Shown here: piece by piece, positions 58,655 to 64,000 of the stretch | How positions within the stretch are numbered: the first letter of the stretch is position 1 | How the letters are laid out: the number at the start of each line of letters is the position of its first letter | DNA from: Cryobacterium lactosi | Lineage (GTDB): Bacteria; Actinomycetota; Actinomycetes; Actinomycetales; Microbacteriaceae | Length of the DNA: 64,000 bases | Direction of reading: 5' to 3' | Assembly: GCF_004403945.1 (NCBI RefSeq) | Contig: NZ_SOHM01000047.1 | Coordinates: 1-64,000 of the forward strand | Notes under the pieces: model-generated | Seen by the model: only the letters and a program-made list of their open reading frames with translations | The model's database searches: none | Told to the model about the DNA's origin: nothing | Translations under genes and position numbers: made by a program

Positions 58655-59254
58655 ATGCCGACGTCAATCCGCACCCGCCTGGCAGCGCTCACCTGTGCCG
58701 CCGGGCTCACGCTGACCCTCTCCGCGTGCGGGCAGGCGCCATGGGCGGACCTGGACGCGGGCGCATCCGCCACCCCCACGGCGAAAGCCACCATCACGGC
58801 GATCGAGAACGACCTGTCCGCCGGCTCAACCCGTCACCAGCTCACGGCCGGGGATGCGGCGCTGACCGTGGACTACTCCTCGAGCCTGAACATGGGCCAG
58901 TGGACCGCGGCCGCGAACAAGCCCGTGAGCTTCTCGCTCAGCGCCACGCTCGGCACCGACGACGGCCAGGACGTCTTCCTGTCCAAGATGACCGTCGTAA
59001 CGGCCGTCACCGGGCCCACGGGCCCGCTGGAGTCGCCCGCAACGTTTGTGGACCAGTCCACCCTCGCGCCCGGCTACCTGATGAAGGCGCCGTACAGCTA
59101 CGGCCAGACCTACGTGATGTCGGCCATCGACCCGGCGGCCACCAGCGTCACCCTGTCGTTCACCTTCGAGCTGCTCATCCAGTCGACGCCGACCGCGGCC
59201 TCGTTCGCGAAGCAGACCGCCAGCGACCAGATCACGGTCGCGATCGTTCCCTAG
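58655..59254 (+). CDS. Lipoprotein of unknown function
   Basis: 199 residues; GGGGGATC precedes the ATG. Signal peptide with lipobox LSAC (Cys about 25). A short acidic spacer, then a beta-rich domain of about 150 residues (ALTVDYSSSL, KPVSFSLSATLG, VTLSFTFELLIQSTP) resembling small secreted Ig-like domains. No family recognised. It is divergent from the GT2 gene, with TAAACT at about 58601-58606 as a possible -10 box. It could be an outer component of glycan export. Confidence 0.75.
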   Translation: MPTSIRTRLAALTCAAGLTLTLSACGQAPWADLDAGASATPTAKATITAIENDLSAGSTRHQLTAGDAALTVDYSSSLNMGQWTAAANKPVSFSLSATLGTDDGQDVFLSKMTVVTAVTGPTGPLESPATFVDQSTLAPGYLMKAPYSYGQTYVMSAIDPAATSVTLSFTFELLIQSTPTAASFAKQTASDQITVAIVP

Positions 59255-59275
59255 CCCCGGTTTCGCGAACCCACC

Positions 59276-59340
59276 CTCGCGAACTGTGAGCTGAGCACCG
59301 AAAACTCGCGTTTTTAGGTGCTTAGCTCACGGTTCGCGGA
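59276..59340. repeat. CGCGAACTGTGAG palindromic repeat, copy C
   Basis: CTCGCGAACTGTGAGCTGAG on the left pairs with the inverted arm ending TCACGGTTCGCGGA on the right. Between converging genes, 20 bp after the lipoprotein stop. The right arm contains one change (ACGGTT for ACAGTT). Confidence 0.8.
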
Positions 59341-59355
59341 AGGGGGGCGCGGGGG

Positions 59356-60534
59356 CTAGAGGTCGCGGGCGGGGGCCGGCTCGGTGGTGACGGCGATGTC
59401 GTTGCCGCCGCGGCGCTTGACGACCTCGATGGACTGGCCAGCGGCCGTGCTGAGCTCTTCGAGGTCGTAGCCGTGGTCGAAGGTGTCCGCGATGCCGAAG
59501 CTCGCGGTGAGCCGGATCTGGTACGACTCCCCCATCGGTCCGTCGACGAGGGCGTTCTGCATCCGCTGCACGATCGTGAGCGCCTCGGTGGCCGAACCGA
59601 CCGCGGCCAGCACGTAGAAGCGGCCGGCGGCGGGGTGTCCGATCAGCGACATCAGCGGCGCGCTGCCGCGGAGGGTGTCGGCGAAACGGGCGATGGCGTC
59701 GTCGCCGGCGACGCGGCCGAAGGCCGTGTTGATCTCGGGGAGGTTGTCGATGTCGGCACCGATCACGGCCAGCCCGAGTTCGGCACGTTCGCCGCGCTGC
59801 AGGTGGTCGGTGGCCGCCTGCTGGAACGACGTGCCCGACAGCACGCCGGCCGCCGAGTGGATGCCCACGGTGATGTCGCCGACGGCGTTGCTGCCGACGC
59901 GTTCGGCGCGCAGGATCGACGTGGCGATGCAGGCGGTGACGATGAGGGCCATGTTGAGGATCGACGTGGTGCCGGAGCTGAAGTACGTGGTGAAGGTGGC
60001 GCTGTCGACGCCATCCGTGATGAAGGCGATGGCACGGCCGGTGTAGAACACGGCCGCGATGAAGAGCACGATCGAGAAGATCCGTCCGTTCACGTTGCGG
60101 CGCAGCCGGCCGCGGAGCGCCTCGGCACCGCCCAGGGCGCCCATCAGCGCCACGATCAGCCAGAGCGGGCCGGCTCCGGCCCATTCGCCGCCATCCGCGC
60201 CGGGGATCAGGGTGATGACGGCCACGACCAACGCGAGGCCGCCGACAACGGCGAAGCCCGAGCTGCGGCCGTTGTAGACCCGGCTGCCCGACCAGAGCGC
60301 ACCCACGGTCACCACCAGGGACGCGTTGGCGACGGTGATGGACCACCAGGCCTCGTCGCTGACCAGGTAGACGCCGTAGCCGACGGCGACCATGATGCCC
60401 GCCACGAACGCGAGGCTCCACAAACGGCCCGGGGGGTCGTTGCGGTTCAGCGCGGTATTGAAGATGAACGAGACCCCGCACAGGATCACGATCAACCCAC
60501 TGATCATCTGCAGGGTGGGTCCGTCTAATTGCAT
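59356..60534 (-). CDS. Membrane protein with degenerate GGDEF domain
   Basis: 392 residues; GGGGGA precedes the ATG. Seven or eight membrane helices (1-215) and a C-terminal GGDEF-fold domain (about 225-385). The substrate-binding part survives (VIGADIDNLPEINTAFGRVAGDDAIARFA), but the active-site loop reads HPAAGRFYVL where active enzymes have R-x-GGDEF. It is therefore unlikely to make c-di-GMP and may bind GTP or c-di-GMP or act as a sensory partner. It sits in line with the histidine kinase and the GGDEF-EAL gene. Confidence 0.85.
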   Translation of the reverse strand: MQLDGPTLQMISGLIVILCGVSFIFNTALNRNDPPGRLWSLAFVAGIMVAVGYGVYLVSDEAWWSITVANASLVVTVGALWSGSRVYNGRSSGFAVVGGLALVVAVITLIPGADGGEWAGAGPLWLIVALMGALGGAEALRGRLRRNVNGRIFSIVLFIAAVFYTGRAIAFITDGVDSATFTTYFSSGTTSILNMALIVTACIATSILRAERVGSNAVGDITVGIHSAAGVLSGTSFQQAATDHLQRGERAELGLAVIGADIDNLPEINTAFGRVAGDDAIARFADTLRGSAPLMSLIGHPAAGRFYVLAAVGSATEALTIVQRMQNALVDGPMGESYQIRLTASFGIADTFDHGYDLEELSTAAGQSIEVVKRRGGNDIAVTTEPAPARDL

Positions 60535-60565
60535 TCTGTCCCCCGCTGAGCGTGGTGTAGCACGC

Positions 60566-62227
60566 TCAACCTCTGTTCACCGGGAGCGTGGCGATTGCCG
60601 TCGTCCCCTTGCCTTTGGTCGACTCCAGGCGCAGATCGCCGCCGTGTTCGCGCATGATGTCCCGGCTGATGCTCAGGCCCAGTCCCGTGCCGTGCACGCT
60701 GGAACCCCGCACCGAGTCGGCCCGATAAAACCTGTCGAAGAGGTTGCCCTGTTCGTCTTCGCTCATGCCCCGGCCGGTGTCGGCGACCCGCACTTCGATG
60801 CCGCAGGACACCTCGTGCACGGTGACGCTGACCTTGCCGGACTCCACGTTGTACTTGATCGCGTTGGAGAAGATGTTGTCGATCACCTGGCGCAGCCGGA
60901 ACGCATCCGCGACGACCATGATCGGCGGCAGTTCGGCGATTTCGAACCGGATGTCGCGTTGCGCGGCGAGCGGCTCGGCCGACTCGACGGCATCCGTGAG
61001 GACCGCGGAGAGGTCACAGGCGGCGACATTGAGCGCCAGCCCCTCCTTGGACTCGCTGGCCGCGGTGAGCAGGCCGGAGACGATCTCGAGGAGCCGGTCG
61101 GAGTTCTTCGACGCGATCTCGAGCATCCGGCGGGTCTCGGGCTCGACCCTCTCGTCGTCGAGGGCCAGTTCGAGGTAGCCCAGGATGGAGGTGAGCGGGG
61201 TGCGCAGCTCGTGCGAGACCGAGGCGACGAGGTCGTCCCTGGCCTGCACAGCACGCACCTCGGCGGTCACGTCGCGGGTCACCATGACGCCGCCGTCGTA
61301 GCGGCCGGTGTGGTCGCGGATGGGCCGGGCCGAGACGAGCACGGCGGCCTGCTGCTGGTCGGGCGAACCCAGCCACACCGTGACCCGGTCCACCGTCTCG
61401 CCGCGGATGGCGCGCTGGGTGGGCCGGTCGGGGCCGTCGAACGGGGTGACGCCGTCTTCCTTGTAGACGATGCTGGACAGGCCGACGCCGTCGCTGACGC
61501 CGAACCGGGTGAGCATGGAGCGCTGGGCCCGGTTGACGAAGTTGACCCGGCCCTCGCTGTCGTAGCCGACCACACCGAAGTCGACGGTGTTGAAGATCTC
61601 GTCGAGGGTCTGCTCCTGGCGCCGGGAACGTTGCAGGGCCGCCTCGAACAGTCCGGCCTGCTGGGTGAGCAGCACCCGCTGGGCCTGCGCCCGCCGGTTG
61701 GAGGTGTAGGTGACGGAGGCCACGAAGGCGAGCATGATCGTGACGACGGCCAGCAGGGGCGCCTGGGTGGTGGCGTAGCCGGTGGCGTTGAGCGGGTCGC
61801 TGAAGAACTTCAGCGGCAGCCCGGCCCAGAGCAGCAGGGTCGCGAAGATGACGCTGCCGGTGGCGCCGGCCTGGCCGAAGTGGGTGGACATCCAGATCAC
61901 CGGGAACACCAGCAGGAAGCTCACGCCGAGTTGCGGCTGCGCCTCGCGGGCCAGGGTGAGCCCGACGATGTCGAGGAGCGGCAGTACAACAATGTAGATC
62001 TTGGGCAGCCGCCGCCAAGGCACGGCCGCGGCCAGCCCGGTGGTGCCGAAAATGATCATGACGCCAAGGAAGTACAGCGGCTCGACGAACATGGCCGGGT
62101 TGTTGGCCACCGTGACTGCCACGAGCAGCAGCGTGGCCGCGGCCAGGAGCAGCTGGGAGAGGAACACGGAGCGTTCGACACGCTCCCGCACGCCCACCCG
62201 GGGCGCCCTCAGACTCTGCTCGACCAT
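60566..62227 (-). CDS. Membrane PAS-domain sensor histidine kinase
   Basis: 553 residues. Five or six membrane helices (20-180), a coiled-coil, a PAS domain (about 205-325, FGVVGYDSEGRVNFVNRA), HisKA with His about 338 in SVSHELRTPLTSILGYL, and HATPase_c with N-box DNIFSNAIKYN, G1 DTGRGMS, F-box FDRFYRAD and G2 GTGLGLSI. All catalytic parts are intact. TAGGGT lies 6 nt before the ATG. It is the likely partner of the OmpR-type regulator at 55699. Signal unknown. Confidence 0.93.
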   Translation of the reverse strand: MVEQSLRAPRVGVRERVERSVFLSQLLLAAATLLLVAVTVANNPAMFVEPLYFLGVMIIFGTTGLAAAVPWRRLPKIYIVVLPLLDIVGLTLAREAQPQLGVSFLLVFPVIWMSTHFGQAGATGSVIFATLLLWAGLPLKFFSDPLNATGYATTQAPLLAVVTIMLAFVASVTYTSNRRAQAQRVLLTQQAGLFEAALQRSRRQEQTLDEIFNTVDFGVVGYDSEGRVNFVNRAQRSMLTRFGVSDGVGLSSIVYKEDGVTPFDGPDRPTQRAIRGETVDRVTVWLGSPDQQQAAVLVSARPIRDHTGRYDGGVMVTRDVTAEVRAVQARDDLVASVSHELRTPLTSILGYLELALDDERVEPETRRMLEIASKNSDRLLEIVSGLLTAASESKEGLALNVAACDLSAVLTDAVESAEPLAAQRDIRFEIAELPPIMVVADAFRLRQVIDNIFSNAIKYNVESGKVSVTVHEVSCGIEVRVADTGRGMSEDEQGNLFDRFYRADSVRGSSVHGTGLGLSISRDIMREHGGDLRLESTKGKGTTAIATLPVNRG

Positions 62228-62233
62228 ACTGCG

Positions 62234-62239
62234 ACCCTA
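62234..62239 (-). promoter_or_regulatory. -10 box TAGGGT of the PAS histidine kinase gene
   Basis: TAGGGT, CGCAGT, ATG on the minus strand; leaderless spacing, though the gene lies only 16 bp from the upstream GGDEF-EAL gene. Confidence 0.4.
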
Positions 62240-62243
62240 GCGT

Positions 62244-64000
62244 TTACAGCGAAAGCTCAGACGCGGCGCGCACGGGCAGCACGGCGTCGGCACCGAACTC
62301 TTCGAGTCGGGCGAGAGTCTTCTCAAAACTGCGCGGCACGCCGTAGTGGAACCCCTGGGCGCTGCGGATTCCCAGCGCGGACAGGTGGGTGGCCATGGCC
62401 TCGTTTTCGACGCCCTCCACGATCATCGAATACTCGAGGTTGTCGCCGAAGCCCTGCAGGGCCGTGAGCACCTCGCGCTGGCGCACATCGTCGAGGTCGT
62501 CGACAAGGCTCTTGTCGATCTTGAGGATGTCCATCGGCATCCGCACGAGCGCGTCGACCGAGGAGTCCTGGGAGCCGTAGTCGTCGAGGGCGATCATGAT
62601 GCCGATGTCGCGGAGGTGGTCGGCCTGGGCGCGCACCGCGGTGGACACCCGGGCGACGGAGCGTTCATTGAGTTCGAGGCAGAGGGAGATGCCCGGGTAA
62701 CGGTCGGCGAGGTCTTCGACGAAGCCGCCGATCCGCTGCGGCAGGATCTGGCCGGCCTCGACGTTGATGGTCATGCAGACGATCCTCGGTTCGATCAACC
62801 GGAAGTCCGCCGCGGCGGCCATCGCCTTGAGCGCCACCTGGCGGGTGAGCGCGTCGAGCCGGCCGAGGCTTTTGGCCTTCTCCACCAGCGACGGCGGTGA
62901 CAGCGGGCCGAGCTCGGGGTCGGTGTAGCGTACGAGGGCCTCGAAGGCCCAGATCTGCCCGGTAACCAGGCTCACGATGGGCTGGAAGGCCAGTTCGAGC
63001 AGGTCTTCGTCGATGGCGCGGGCGACGATGTCGTTCATCTGCGAGGAGCGGTGCCCGGAGATGTTGATGCTGCTCTCGTTGGCCGGGCCGCCGCGGCGAC
63101 GGGACTTCTTGATCGCCAGCATGCTGCGGTCGGCGTCGCGCAGCAGCTGGTTGACATCCGTCTCGCGGTGCGCGGAGTAGGCCAGGCCGATGCTGAGGAT
63201 CGGGTTGAGCACGGTGCCGCTGACCGCGAGGGGCTCGCCGGTGGCCTCCATGATGCGTTCGGCGAGCAGCTTGGCCTCGGCCAGTGACGACAGCCGGGTG
63301 AGGATGACGACGAACTCGTCGCCGCCGACCCTGGCGACCACGTCGTAGGAGCGGATGACGGCGCTGAGCCGGCGGCCGAGTTCGCTGAGGATCTCGTCGC
63401 CGGCCTGGTGCCCGTAGCGGTCGTTCATCCGTTTGAAGTCGTCGAGGTCGATGAACAGCACGGCCAGCGCCTCGGAGTAGTCGCGGTGGTCGTTGATGTT
63501 GGCCAGGGCGTCTTGGAAGGCGCCGTAGTTGGGCAGGCCGGTGAGCGGGTCGGTGTTGGCCCGGATGGTGAGGCCGCCGATGCTCTCCCTTGCGGTGAAG
63601 ACCACGTCGGCGGTGTGGGCCAGGGCTTCGAGGGCGCGGCGGTCGTCGCGGGTGAACGGGTAGTCCATCACGTCGCGGCGGGCCACCAGGTACTGGCCGC
63701 CGAGCGCACTGATCGCCAGTGGGGCGTCGATCTCGCCGAGTCCGGCCGGCTCGTGGCGCACCCCGGCGGACTCGACGCCGACGGTGTCGTGCACGGCGCG
63801 GAGGAGCACGGTGGCCAGGTCGGTGCTGGTGCCGGCCGGGGCGATGGTGATAGGGGTGGCCTGCCCGCCGGTTTTGACGAACTGGTTGGTGGCGTTGAGG
63901 TCGATGACCCCGTCGACCACGCCGGCCAGGCGGCGGCGCATGGCCGTGGCCCGCACGATCAGAATGGCGCCGGTGCCGAGGACCGCGAGCGGCACGAGGG
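62244..64000 (-). CDS. GGDEF-EAL protein, c-di-GMP synthesis and breakdown (partial, N-terminus cut)
   Basis: At least 585 residues, still open at the window end; the missing N-terminus probably holds membrane helices. A GAF-like segment precedes the GGDEF domain, whose active site RVGGDEFVV is intact with an RSYD inhibitory site five residues before it. The EAL domain carries EALVRY, the acidic ELNER, ALDDYGSQDSS, ILKIDKSLVDDL, EGVENEA and QGFHYG, so the phosphodiesterase residues appear present as well. It could make or degrade c-di-GMP depending on signal, near a beta-glycan synthase. Confidence 0.92.
   Translation of the reverse strand, partial: LVPLAVLGTGAILIVRATAMRRRLAGVVDGVIDLNATNQFVKTGGQATPITIAPAGTSTDLATVLLRAVHDTVGVESAGVRHEPAGLGEIDAPLAISALGGQYLVARRDVMDYPFTRDDRRALEALAHTADVVFTARESIGGLTIRANTDPLTGLPNYGAFQDALANINDHRDYSEALAVLFIDLDDFKRMNDRYGHQAGDEILSELGRRLSAVIRSYDVVARVGGDEFVVILTRLSSLAEAKLLAERIMEATGEPLAVSGTVLNPILSIGLAYSAHRETDVNQLLRDADRSMLAIKKSRRRGGPANESSINISGHRSSQMNDIVARAIDEDLLELAFQPIVSLVTGQIWAFEALVRYTDPELGPLSPPSLVEKAKSLGRLDALTRQVALKAMAAAADFRLIEPRIVCMTINVEAGQILPQRIGGFVEDLADRYPGISLCLELNERSVARVSTAVRAQADHLRDIGIMIALDDYGSQDSSVDALVRMPMDILKIDKSLVDDLDDVRQREVLTALQGFGDNLEYSMIVEGVENEAMATHLSALGIRSAQGFHYGVPRSFEKTLARLEEFGADAVLPVRAASELSL

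Overview
The window comes from a high-GC Gram-positive actinobacterium, most likely Microbacteriaceae (Cryobacterium, Salinibacterium or Leifsonia-like). The grounds are GC-rich coding sequence with many GTG/TTG starts, WhiB/PonA2-type gene order, an LAxTG sorting signal, an Rv2578c-family radical SAM protein, and many start codons directly behind a TANNNT box (leaderless mRNAs). The assignment rests on protein style and gene order, not on a marker gene; the only RNA gene seen is a tRNA-Pro(CGG).

Layout. 1-1450: the truncated 3' part of a Tad/Flp pilus locus (tadB fragment, tadA). 1451-2171: a gene-free stretch with a 66-bp palindrome and a hairpin. 2172-6259: acetyl-CoA synthetase, an acyltransferase-3 membrane protein, RidA and a small DUF4177 protein. 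6311-12425: two closely related PonA2-type penicillin-binding proteins with PASTA domains flanking a metallophosphoesterase. 12507-14718: tRNA-Pro, a DHA2 drug exporter and a VanZ-like protein.

14761-37248 is an envelope and exopolysaccharide region: LytR-CpsA-Psr ligase, SGNH hydrolase, lipoprotein, HAD-IIB phosphatase, UDP-glucose dehydrogenase, LAxTG surface protein, DUF4012 protein, GDP-fucose synthesis (gmd, fcl), two GT4 glycosyltransferases, two left-handed beta-helix acyltransferases, a pyruvyltransferase, flippase, polymerase, phosphoglycosyl transferase, an Asp-box protein, a low-molecular-weight tyrosine phosphatase and a bacterial tyrosine kinase. Together they suggest a Wzx/Wzy-type polymer containing fucose and uronic acid, probably acetylated and pyruvylated. 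The middle (about 26-35 kb) looks less GC-rich and probably has a separate origin.

37390-44973 holds a CPBP protease, a LuxR-type regulator, thymidine kinase and two versions of one sensory unit: a fused histidine kinase/pseudokinase (38126-40687) and a split, translationally coupled pair (43567-44973 plus 42182-43570). 45419-50502 is a zinc uptake locus of AztABCD type with a Zur-like operator in the divergent promoter region and two AztD-like chaperones. 50740-54490 holds a two-domain Ltp protein, a radical SAM protein and malate:quinone oxidoreductase.

54641-64000 looks like a signalling-controlled glycan synthase locus: GH6 glucanase, OmpR-type regulator, an Hpt-like protein lacking the phospho-histidine, a cellulose-synthase-like GT2, a lipoprotein, a degenerate GGDEF protein, a PAS histidine kinase and an intact GGDEF-EAL protein cut by the window end.

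Across the window there are three families of about 65-bp imperfect palindromes (one with three copies, all at 3' ends of genes) and a short GTCTCGACAGGCTCGACCAG-type repeat that also occurs inside a histidine kinase gene, where it encodes LVEPVET peptides.
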